A stretch of DNA of 6,135 bases from an uncultured Leptospiraceae bacterium (GTDB lineage: Bacteria > Spirochaetota > Leptospiria > Leptospirales > Leptospiraceae). The position numbers and the translations under genes were made by a program. Below the pieces are notes generated by a model. It was not told the origin of the DNA and ran no database searches. It saw nothing but the letters and a program-made list of their open reading frames with translations. Position 1 is the stretch's first letter; each line of letters starts with the position of its first letter. This document shows, piece by piece, positions 1 to 6,135 of this stretch. The stretch is taken from the NCBI GenBank assembly GCA_937924465.1, contig CALDSP010000005.1, forward strand, positions 1-6,135. Reading direction: 5' to 3'.

Positions 1-355
1 TTAAAAAGTTCTCTCTTAATGGAACCAAAACTCCACCCGCTCCTTCTAGTAAGATCTTATTTTTTGATAAACATATTTGGATAGTTTTATATAATTTGTT
101 TGTGTTTATTTTTCTTTTCTCTACTTGTGCTGCATAATGTGGAGAGGCTGGTAAAGAAAATCTATAAATAGGTGGATAAATGTTTTTATTTTTAAGTATT
201 TTACTTAAATAATAATAATCACTTGCTTTTTTGGAACCTGTTTCTATGTATTTCCAGTAATACCAATCTTTTTGAATTCCATACTTAAGCATAAACAAAA
301 TAGAAAAAAAAGTCTTTCCAACTCCAGTCCCTGTTCCTGTCACTAAGAAAGACAT
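1..355 (-). CDS. bioD: Dethiobiotin synthetase, N-terminal part (cut by window edge)
   Basis: Partial gene: 118 codons from ATG at 355-353, running off the left edge. BioD is a cytosolic enzyme that closes the ureido ring of 7,8-diaminopelargonic acid using CO2 and ATP, the penultimate step of biotin synthesis. The translation shows the P-loop GTGTGVGKT (residues 7-15), a WKYIETG segment (34-40) matching the family's K-P-x-x-(T/S)-G substrate loop with Lys35 kept but Pro replaced by Tyr36, Asp46 in the position of the family's Mg-binding SD motif, PASPHYAA (69-76) matching the conserved (P/T)SPH segment, and EGAGG (104-108) followed by VPL. The C-terminal half, with the nucleotide base-binding region, lies outside the window. 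The start is fixed by the kinase stop, which lies in frame only one codon upstream. No clear Shine-Dalgarno is visible, so translation probably depends on coupling to the kinase gene. Family assignment is firm; activity cannot be judged from half a protein. Confidence 0.93.
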   Translation of the reverse strand, partial: MSFLVTGTGTGVGKTFFSILFMLKYGIQKDWYYWKYIETGSKKASDYYYLSKILKNKNIYPPIYRFSLPASPHYAAQVEKRKINTNKLYKTIQICLSKNKILLEGAGGVLVPLRENFL

Positions 356-358
356 AAT

Positions 359-2641
359 TTATTTTTCAATTAAAGGAAGATAAATAATAAAACTAGTTCC
401 CAGCCCAACCTCACTTTCCACTTGAATGGCTCCATTCATACGGTTAATAATTCCATAAACAATAGAAAGTCCTAAACCAGTTCCTTTTCCATGAGTTTTA
501 TCAGTGTAAAAAGGTTCAAAGATATAATTGATTTTTTCTTTTGGAATTCCAATACCATTATCAGTAAAGCGAATATAGATCAATTTGGAAAAACCAGTAA
601 TAATATTTCTTAAAATTCCATAGTTTAAAACACTTTTTACTTCCAGTTCCATAATTTTTTCTTCTACATCTTTCATTGCATCTAATGAGTTTGTAAATAA
701 ATTTAAAATTACTTGGTTCATAGCAAATGGATCTCCAAGAGTATATAAATTTTTTTCATGAATTAGTATCCTTGTTTTTATATTTTCGTTTGGATAGCTG
801 TTTAAAATAGAAAGAAAGGAATCTTTAATGATTTTAGTGATTTCTATTTTAGTATAATTATTATTACTTTTTCTTGAAAAATCTAAAATTTGAGAAACTA
901 GCTTTCTTGATTTTTCGGAGCTATCTATAATACTTTTGTTATATTTTTTGATTCTATCAATATTTAGATTATTTGTATTTTTTAATTCCTCCATTATCAT
1001 GTTACTAGAAAGTATAATTGGCTGTAAAAAATTATTAAAATCATGAGCTATGCTACTTGCTAGATTTCCTATAGATTCCATTTTATTCTTTTGAGTTAAT
1101 TTTTCTTCTAGCAATTTTTGTTGTGTAATATCTAACAAAGCAAGAATATACAAGTTCAAGTTTGAATTATTTCCATAATCAAGTAAAGTAGATTGTATTA
1201 AGACGATCTTTCTTAAATTCTGTTTGGTTTTGATTTCATATTCTTTTTGCTTATGAAAATCTTCACTTTTACTCAATTCAAAATTATGATCCCAATTTGA
1301 AAATAAATTATCTATTTGGATTACTTTTAATTCTTCTTCTGAATAACCTGTAATTTCTTGAAAAGATTTATTTGCATTTAAAAAGATTCCGGACTTATCT
1401 ACAATTGCAATTCCAACAGGAGAAAAGTGAAATAAATTACTAAATAGTTGTTTTTGTTTTGCAAGATCTATTTCTGCTTCTTTTCTTGCTGAAATATCCA
1501 GGATTACTCCGTTATAAATAATCTCATGAGAATGAATTGGATTTGCTATAAACTGAATCCAAATTAAACGATCCTTTTGAGTTTGTATTCTGCATTCCAA
1601 ATTGACAGAACTTTGATTAGCTAAATTTTCTTTCAAGGTTCGAAAAAATTGTCTCCTATCTTCTTTATAAATCTTAAGTGCTGAAAGTCTTGCTTTTAAA
1701 TCTTCTGGAAAAATTTTCAATATATCCCAAGCCCTAGGACTTACATAAGAAAAACTTGCTTTTCGTTGAGAAATTTTAAATTGAAAAATAACTCCGGGAA
1801 CGTTAAGTGCCATATCTCGAAAATCTTTTTCACTTTTTCGAAGTTTTTTATCCATTTCTCTTCTTTCTTTTTCCAAAATCTTAGATTCTGTAACATCTTG
1901 ACCTACTCCAATAATAGATTGCAATCTTCCTAAAGAATCAAAAATAGCATGATCCGTCCATACTTGGTATTTAGTTCCTTCTTCTGAATCAATAAAATAT
2001 TCCACTGTTGCGGAAGATTTTTGAGGAGTAAGAGAACGAATATGCTTTATATATGTTTCTCTACTGGGAGCAGGTAAGTTTAAGAATAAATTTTCAGAAT
2101 AAATTTCTTTTCTAGTTTTTTTAATATAGTCACAGTAAGCTTGATTTACATAAATATAATTTCCAGTGGGAGTAATTTTTCTTATAAAACCCGACTGCAA
2201 TTCAATAAGAGATCTATAAAGCTCTTCGTTCATTTGAGAAGAAAAAAGCAATTCTTTTCTTTCGTTTAAGAGCTTTTGAGTTTTATATTCCCAATTTAAT
2301 TTATGAAATAATTTATTTTTGTCTTTATACTGAATGACATCCTTGACTCCAAGCTCAAAGAAGAAACTAGCCAATTCATCATTATATTTTTGAGAGAGAA
2401 TTAAAATTGGTATGTCTGTGTTTTTTTCTTGAATTTTTTTAACTGTATACTTTAAGTCTTCCTTGTTTATGTCGGCATCTAGTAAAACAGCGTTACAAGG
2501 TTTTTCTAAAAAATAATAAAACTCTTCAAAATTTTGAGCAAAATGTATTTGGATATTTTCTTTTTTTAAATGTAAAAAAGAAAGGATCTCTTTATAAACA
2601 GGCTTAGAATCTAAAACAAAAAATAAAATCCCAATTTCCAC
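359..2641 (-). CDS. Soluble multi-PAS sensor histidine kinase with N-terminal receiver-like domain
   Basis: 760 residues, with no transmembrane segment or signal peptide, so a cytosolic sensor kinase. Domain order: receiver-like domain about 1-120; PAS 1 about 138-252, ending GVGQDVTES; PAS 2 about 272-390, ending GVILDISARKEAE; PAS 3 about 395-510, ending ALLDITQQK; a dimerisation/phosphoacceptor helix with H-box IAHDFNN (His533); then an HATPase domain with N-box NLFTNSLDA (647-655), G1 box DNGIGIP (694-700), F-box IFEPFYTDK (707-715), G2 box GKGTGLGLS (718-726) and GLGTSF (746-751). The catalytic core therefore looks fully active. The receiver-like domain keeps Asp11, Asp55 and Ser83, but the usual lysine is Tyr105. 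The start is GTG at 2641-2639: an in-frame stop lies just upstream, no ATG is available before Met137, and a start there would lose the receiver. The gene begins 10 nt after the receiver-HATPase gene and ends 3 nt before bioD. The signal sensed cannot be read from the sequence. Confidence 0.93.
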   Translation of the reverse strand: MEIGILFFVLDSKPVYKEILSFLHLKKENIQIHFAQNFEEFYYFLEKPCNAVLLDADINKEDLKYTVKKIQEKNTDIPILILSQKYNDELASFFFELGVKDVIQYKDKNKLFHKLNWEYKTQKLLNERKELLFSSQMNEELYRSLIELQSGFIRKITPTGNYIYVNQAYCDYIKKTRKEIYSENLFLNLPAPSRETYIKHIRSLTPQKSSATVEYFIDSEEGTKYQVWTDHAIFDSLGRLQSIIGVGQDVTESKILEKERREMDKKLRKSEKDFRDMALNVPGVIFQFKISQRKASFSYVSPRAWDILKIFPEDLKARLSALKIYKEDRRQFFRTLKENLANQSSVNLECRIQTQKDRLIWIQFIANPIHSHEIIYNGVILDISARKEAEIDLAKQKQLFSNLFHFSPVGIAIVDKSGIFLNANKSFQEITGYSEEELKVIQIDNLFSNWDHNFELSKSEDFHKQKEYEIKTKQNLRKIVLIQSTLLDYGNNSNLNLYILALLDITQQKLLEEKLTQKNKMESIGNLASSIAHDFNNFLQPIILSSNMIMEELKNTNNLNIDRIKKYNKSIIDSSEKSRKLVSQILDFSRKSNNNYTKIEITKIIKDSFLSILNSYPNENIKTRILIHEKNLYTLGDPFAMNQVILNLFTNSLDAMKDVEEKIMELEVKSVLNYGILRNIITGFSKLIYIRFTDNGIGIPKEKINYIFEPFYTDKTHGKGTGLGLSIVYGIINRMNGAIQVESEVGLGTSFIIYLPLIEK

Positions 2642-2651
2642 TATTCTAATA

Positions 2652-3776
2652 TTAAATTAAAGGAACATGAATTTGTATAGAAATTTTTCTTGCTTTTTTA
2701 TTTTCAGTCTCTTGTAAAAAAGCTCGAATTTCTCCTTTGTGATTTGCAACAATCTTTCTTACCAAAGTTAAACCCAATCCAATATTTGCTGTAGGAAACT
2801 CTAAATGATCTTCAACGTGAGTTAAATAAAACGGTTCAAAAAATAAGTCTAAAGTAGGAGGTAAATAAAAATTTTCTGATATAGAGTTTTCAATTTTAAT
2901 TTCTAAAAGGGAGTCAGCTTTTAAAGATATATTTATAAAAATAACAGAAGATCGATCACCAAATTTAATTGCATTTAAAATTAGCTCAACTAGTACTGTA
3001 TGAAAACTCTCTGTATCTAAAAGAATAAAATAATTTTTAAAAGATTCATTTAATTCATTTATGTAAACTGTTTGATTTTTTAATATGAGATACTTTTCTA
3101 ACTTTTTGATTGCTCCCTCTAAAATAAAAATCAAATTTGTTACAGGAATTTTATCATCCTCGTTTGGAATTTTATCATGAAATCCTAATCTTTCAACTTC
3201 CCACAAAATAGGACTAGAGGCGTCGTATCGATTTTTTAATTTTAAATACATGGGCTCTTCTAAGTGTAGTCCCTCTCCCTGTTTATGATAGTTAAGTAAA
3301 ATATTTTTTACTAGCTTGTCAAACTTTTCAAGTAAAACAGGAGGAGAATCCTCATTTAAGTTAGGATGATAGTTTTCTAAACTTTGCATTTTTAACCTAT
3401 ACTCTAAAAGTTCAAACAACTCAAATGCTTTTTTAATTCTTATAACTAATTCCTGCAAAGAATAAGGTTTAATAATATAATCAAAGACTCCACGTTTCAT
3501 ATATGTAATGATCATTTGAATATCATCTACAACTGACTGAATGAGAATAATGGGTTTTGGAGAAAGGGCAAGCAAACGTTCCACAAGTTCATTTCCACTC
3601 ATTCCCGGCATTCGTAAATCTGTGAGAACTACTGGAACAGGGTTTTTTAAAAAAAACTCTAAAGCAGAGCGACCTTCCTTACAATGAATGGTTTGAATTC
3701 CCTCCCTTGCTAAGGATGATTCTATAGATTCATAGATGATTTCATCATCTTCAGCCACCAGCACCAATCTATTCAT
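2652..3776 (-). CDS. Response regulator receiver protein with C-terminal HATPase-like domain
   Basis: 374 residues from ATG at 3776-3774. The reading frame stays open to a TTG at 3812, but a start there adds 12 residues before the normal receiver beginning NRLVLVAEDDE and has no Shine-Dalgarno, so the ATG is preferred (a weak AAAG lies 6 nt upstream). The receiver (about 2-120) is intact: Asp10, Asp11, phospho-acceptor Asp53 in TDLRMPGMSG, Ser81 and Lys103 in IKPYS. A linker (about 121-230) follows. Residues about 235-374 resemble a histidine kinase ATPase domain: N-box-like ELILNAIKF (264-272), F-box FFEPFY (312-317), GLGLTLVRKIV (333-343) and a final IQIHVPL strand. The G1 box is degenerate (IENSISENF, 295-303: Asp replaced by Asn297, glycines missing), and no canonical H-box precedes it. 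There is no DNA-binding domain. The kinase encoded 10 nt downstream is the obvious phospho-donor (inference). It could be an ATP-binding signalling adaptor or a kinase-like output; its role is unknown. Confidence 0.88.
   Translation of the reverse strand: MNRLVLVAEDDEIIYESIESSLAREGIQTIHCKEGRSALEFFLKNPVPVVLTDLRMPGMSGNELVERLLALSPKPIILIQSVVDDIQMIITYMKRGVFDYIIKPYSLQELVIRIKKAFELFELLEYRLKMQSLENYHPNLNEDSPPVLLEKFDKLVKNILLNYHKQGEGLHLEEPMYLKLKNRYDASSPILWEVERLGFHDKIPNEDDKIPVTNLIFILEGAIKKLEKYLILKNQTVYINELNESFKNYFILLDTESFHTVLVELILNAIKFGDRSSVIFINISLKADSLLEIKIENSISENFYLPPTLDLFFEPFYLTHVEDHLEFPTANIGLGLTLVRKIVANHKGEIRAFLQETENKKARKISIQIHVPLI
3145..3178 (-). repeat. 13-bp direct repeat with 21-bp period inside the receiver gene
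   Basis: The 13-mer ggaattttatcat (plus strand) occurs at 3145-3157 and again at 3166-3178, a start-to-start distance of exactly 21 bp. The period is seven codons, so the frame is kept, and the protein carries DKIP twice (residues 201-204 and 208-211) in the linker ahead of the HATPase-like domain. It looks like a partly decayed tandem duplication. No function is implied. Confidence 0.75.
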
Positions 3777-3839
3777 ATAATACTTTAATTTTAAAAAAGA
3801 GTTTCTTTGCAAGAATAGTTATAAATTAAAATAGTTTTA

Positions 3840-3868
3840 TTTATATATTTTGCATTTTGAAAAGAAAA
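3840..3868 (-). promoter_or_regulatory. Weak candidate promoter for the two-component/bioD genes
   Basis: The 101-bp gap between the epimerase stop and the receiver ATG (3777-3877) is the only place in the window with room for a promoter. On the minus strand a TATAAA (3845-3840) lies 17 bp downstream of TTTTCT (3868-3863). The -10 match is good, but the -35 match is poor and the region is very AT-rich, so chance is likely. If real, it would give the receiver, kinase and bioD their own transcript. No convincing terminator hairpin follows the epimerase, so read-through from pgi is also possible. Confidence 0.25.
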
Positions 3869-3877
3869 TTGAGTCTT

Positions 3878-4777
3878 CTATATTTGGTCAATCTCTTTTA
3901 AGTCATGTTTTGGAATTTCTCCAAAACTTTCTTCTAATTTTTTTACATTCAAGGTAGAACTCTCAAAAAGAGGAGAGAGTAAAGAATCCTTTCCTTGGAT
4001 ATTTCTCATTTTTTTTTCTAAAATCCAAATGGTTTTAGGAAGGTATATTTTAACGGGTTTATTCTTTTTCTCTTCTGCAAGCTTTTTTTCAATGATTTGT
4101 AAAATTTCAAGATAGCTTTTAGGTTGAGGATGTGCCAAGTTGAAAATTCCAGTTATATCTTTTTCCAAAGACTTCACAATAAAATGAGATACATCTTCTA
4201 TATGAATAAAAGTTTTTTGTAATTGTTTGGCTTTGACAGGATATGGAAAAAATCCTGATTTCCCATAATGATACAATTTATGAATAAAACTTTGTGTTCC
4301 TTTTCCAAAGGCAGAGGCAATTCTAAAAACTAGATAGTTCTGAATTTTTTTTTGAATTACTTGCTCAGCCTCAATTTTTGATTTGGCATAGAGTGATGTT
4401 CCATTCAAAGGAGAATTTTCTTTCAAGTTCAAACCTTCTCCATACACAGAAGCAGAACTTGCATAAATAAATTTAGAATTGTGCTTTAAAGCAAATTCAA
4501 CCAAAATTTCCGTGCTTTGGACATTTACTTTTTTGTATTCTGTTTCATTCTTGGCTTGTCCTCTTGTAATTCCAGCCATGTGAATAATTACTTTGGGTGC
4601 AAAACTCAATTGTAAACTAGAATCTTTTCGAAAATCAAAACTTTCATGAGAATGAAGAGGACTAGAAATATTTGGAGTTCTTCTTCCAATTGTTAAAACC
4701 TCATGTCCTAGAGAAAGCAAATCCACTAGGACAAATTTTCCTAAACTTCCTGTTGCACCTGTAAGTAAGATTTTCAT
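3878..4777 (-). CDS. NAD(P)-dependent epimerase/dehydratase (extended SDR family)
   Basis: 299 residues. Enzymes of this family bind NAD(P) in an N-terminal Rossmann fold and epimerise, dehydrate or reduce substrates that are usually nucleotide-activated sugars, in the cytosol. Visible here are the glycine motif TGATGSLG (residues 6-13), HMAG (66-69, the family's H-x-A-(A/G) turn), SSASVYG (107-113) with the catalytic Ser region, and the active-site pair Tyr130/Lys134 in YAKSK. A substrate-side segment KTFIHIEDV (about 188-196) is also typical, as is FNLAHP further on. Length is near the lower end for extended SDRs. The ATG at 4777-4775 overlaps the pgi TGA (ATGA at 4777-4774), so translation is probably coupled; AAAAGA just upstream is a weak ribosome site. 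Being paired with pgi suggests a sugar-nucleotide role, but the exact substrate cannot be told from sequence alone. The gene carries two A9 runs on its coding strand. Confidence 0.9.
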   Translation of the reverse strand: MKILLTGATGSLGKFVLVDLLSLGHEVLTIGRRTPNISSPLHSHESFDFRKDSSLQLSFAPKVIIHMAGITRGQAKNETEYKKVNVQSTEILVEFALKHNSKFIYASSASVYGEGLNLKENSPLNGTSLYAKSKIEAEQVIQKKIQNYLVFRIASAFGKGTQSFIHKLYHYGKSGFFPYPVKAKQLQKTFIHIEDVSHFIVKSLEKDITGIFNLAHPQPKSYLEILQIIEKKLAEEKKNKPVKIYLPKTIWILEKKMRNIQGKDSLLSPLFESSTLNVKKLEESFGEIPKHDLKEIDQI

Positions 4778-6111
4778 AATTCTTTTAATTTTGCTTCAAC
4801 TTGATTTTTTTTGTCTTCATAGCCTTTTTTACCAAGCAAAGCAAACATATTGTTTTTGTAATTTTCTACACCAGGTTGATCAAATGGATTGACCCCAAGC
4901 GTATAACCAGAAATTCCACAAGCAAACTCAAATAAATAAATTAACTCACCTATGTTTTCTAAATTGAGTTTGGGTATAGAAATACTTAAAGATGGAACCC
5001 CTCCTTCTAAATGAGCTAGTTTTGTTCCCTCTATTGCTTTGGAATTTATATAGTGGAGTGATTTTCCTTTTAAATAATTCAATCCATCAATATCACCAGC
5101 AAACTCTTCTACAAATATATCTTGGTTTGGATTTTCTATTTCTAAAATCGTCTCAAAAAGGATTCTCTCTCCTTCTTGAATATATTGCCCTAGGGAGTGT
5201 AAATCAGTAGTGAAGTTCACTCCAATAGGAAAAATTCCTTTTTTTTCTTTTCCTTCACTTTCTCCATATAATTGTTTCCACCATTCTGTAAAATAATAAA
5301 GCTTAGGATTATAATTTACAAGAACTTCTACTTTTTTTCCTTTAGCATACAACGTATTTCTGTAAGCTGAATAAAGATTTGCTAAGTTTTTGTCACCTTC
5401 TGTAGTATATAAGAATTCTTGCATACGTTGTGCGCCAGAAAGAAGTTCTGCAATATTTAAACCTGCGCAAGCAATAGGAAGAAGCCCAACTGGAGTTAGC
5501 ACTGAAAATCTTCCACCTACATCATCGGGAATAACATAGGTTTCAAAGCCTTTTTCATCTGCAAATTTTTTAAGTGCTCCTTTGCTTTTGTCAGTTGTAG
5601 CAACTACGTGCTCTTTTGCTTTTGACTCTCCATATTTTTTAACTAACAAACCATATAAACTTCGAAAAGCTAAAGCGGGCTCTGTTGTAGTACCAGACTT
5701 AGAGATTACATTTATAGAAAAATCTACATTTTCAAGAAAACTCAAGAGTTCCTTATGATAGTCGGAATCAATATGATGCCCTGCATACAAAATTTTCATG
5801 CCTTGTTTTTTCTCAAAGAAAGGTAGACTTGCTTCTATAACCGCACGAGCCCCTAAATAAGAACCTCCAATTCCTACAGCTACTAAACATTCAGAATGAT
5901 TAGAAAGTTTTTTATAGGTAGAATTAATGCTTTGAATTTCTGTTTCAGTAATAGATTTAGGAAGAGTAAGCCAACCTAAAAATTCATTTCCTTTACCCTT
6001 TTTCTCTATGAGAACTTTGCGATTCTGTTCAGCTTTTTGAATAGCTTGGTTCAATTCTGTTTCCGAGAGATATCCCTTTGTAAATTGGAGAGAAAATTTT
6101 GTACTAATCAC
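4774..6111 (-). CDS. pgi: Glucose-6-phosphate isomerase
   Basis: 445 residues, the short bacterial form of the enzyme (the E. coli enzyme is about 550). It interconverts glucose-6-phosphate and fructose-6-phosphate in the cytosol, serving glycolysis, gluconeogenesis and supply of sugar-nucleotide precursors. The sequence shows VGIGGSYLGAR (79-89) and SKSGTTTEP (137-145), both in the phosphate-binding SIS fold; the first family signature DDVGGRFSVLTPVGLLP (196-212); GESEGK (283-288), with Glu284 aligning to the catalytic base; His305 in DLHSLGQ; and the C-terminal signature GYTLGVNPFDQPGVENYK (402-419), with Lys419 as the conserved active-site lysine. All key residues are present, so it should be active. 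The start is GTG at 6111-6109, supported by a strong Shine-Dalgarno 7 nt upstream; no in-frame ATG occurs before Met105. Its stop overlaps the start of the downstream epimerase, indicating a shared transcript. Confidence 0.97.
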   Translation of the reverse strand: MISTKFSLQFTKGYLSETELNQAIQKAEQNRKVLIEKKGKGNEFLGWLTLPKSITETEIQSINSTYKKLSNHSECLVAVGIGGSYLGARAVIEASLPFFEKKQGMKILYAGHHIDSDYHKELLSFLENVDFSINVISKSGTTTEPALAFRSLYGLLVKKYGESKAKEHVVATTDKSKGALKKFADEKGFETYVIPDDVGGRFSVLTPVGLLPIACAGLNIAELLSGAQRMQEFLYTTEGDKNLANLYSAYRNTLYAKGKKVEVLVNYNPKLYYFTEWWKQLYGESEGKEKKGIFPIGVNFTTDLHSLGQYIQEGERILFETILEIENPNQDIFVEEFAGDIDGLNYLKGKSLHYINSKAIEGTKLAHLEGGVPSLSISIPKLNLENIGELIYLFEFACGISGYTLGVNPFDQPGVENYKNNMFALLGKKGYEDKKNQVEAKLKEL

Positions 6112-6118
6112 TTTTTTT

Positions 6119-6126
6119 ACCCCCTT
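6119..6126 (-). promoter_or_regulatory. Ribosome binding site fixing the pgi GTG start
   Basis: On the minus strand AAGGGGGT (6126-6119) is followed by seven A residues and then GTG (6111-6109). The G-rich core and the 7-nt spacing fit a Shine-Dalgarno with one mismatch to AAGGAGG. It is by far the strongest such site in the window and decides the GTG start of pgi. The remaining bases to the right edge are too few to hold a readable promoter. Confidence 0.75.
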
Positions 6127-6135
6127 GTAAGTAAA

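Noticed and set aside
359..3776. Possible single hybrid kinase gene split by a frameshift
   Set aside because: The receiver-HATPase protein has its own complete C-terminus and stop, and the kinase has its own N-terminal domain and a complete catalytic core. They are two separate proteins, not fragments of one.
3792..3808. Possible terminator: AAAGA/TCTTT stem followed by T residues on the minus strand
   Set aside because: The stem is only five pairs, almost all A-T, with a three-base loop. This is too weak for an intrinsic terminator, and it lies at the start of the next gene.
3777..3812. 12-codon N-terminal extension of the receiver protein from a TTG start
   Set aside because: The TTG has no Shine-Dalgarno, and the extra residues precede a normal receiver N-terminus that begins at an ATG. 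This stretch is more likely leader sequence.
4992..5210. 72-codon plus-strand open frame
   Set aside because: It lies wholly inside pgi on the opposite strand, resembles no known protein, and has no visible ribosome site. It is a shadow of the real gene.

Overview
This is an AT-rich window (roughly 30% GC by eye) with five protein genes, all on the minus strand. In transcription order, from right to left, they are pgi (glucose-6-phosphate isomerase), an NAD(P)-dependent sugar epimerase/dehydratase-like SDR, a receiver protein with a C-terminal HATPase domain, a large multi-PAS histidine kinase, and the first 118 codons of bioD (dethiobiotin synthetase), which is cut by the left edge. Coding density is very high. 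The only real non-coding gap is about 100 bp, between the epimerase and the receiver protein. I see no RNA gene, mobile element or CRISPR array.

Organism: low GC, the short (445-residue) bacterial type of Pgi, large soluble PAS kinases and a receiver-HATPase protein would fit a spirochaete of the Leptospira group or another AT-rich environmental bacterium. This is a low-confidence guess, because no phylogenetic marker is present.

Region 3878-6135 is a carbohydrate pair. pgi starts at GTG behind a strong Shine-Dalgarno, and its TGA stop overlaps the epimerase ATG (ATGA), so the two are probably translationally coupled. Pgi interconverts glucose-6-P and fructose-6-P, and the SDR probably acts on a nucleotide sugar derived from that pool.

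Region 359-3776 is a two-component pair. The receiver gene lies 10 nt upstream of the kinase gene. The kinase has a degenerate N-terminal receiver-like domain, three PAS domains and a complete catalytic core. The partner has an intact receiver, no DNA-binding output, and a degenerate HATPase-like C-terminus with no recognisable phospho-acceptor histidine region. Region 1-355 is bioD. It begins one codon after the kinase stop, in the same reading frame, so biotin synthesis appears to share a transcript with the signalling genes.

Most worth a second look are the unusual receiver-HATPase protein, the lysine-less receiver on the kinase, the tight kinase-bioD junction, and a 21-bp partial tandem duplication inside the receiver gene. 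No clearly new multi-gene system is evident.
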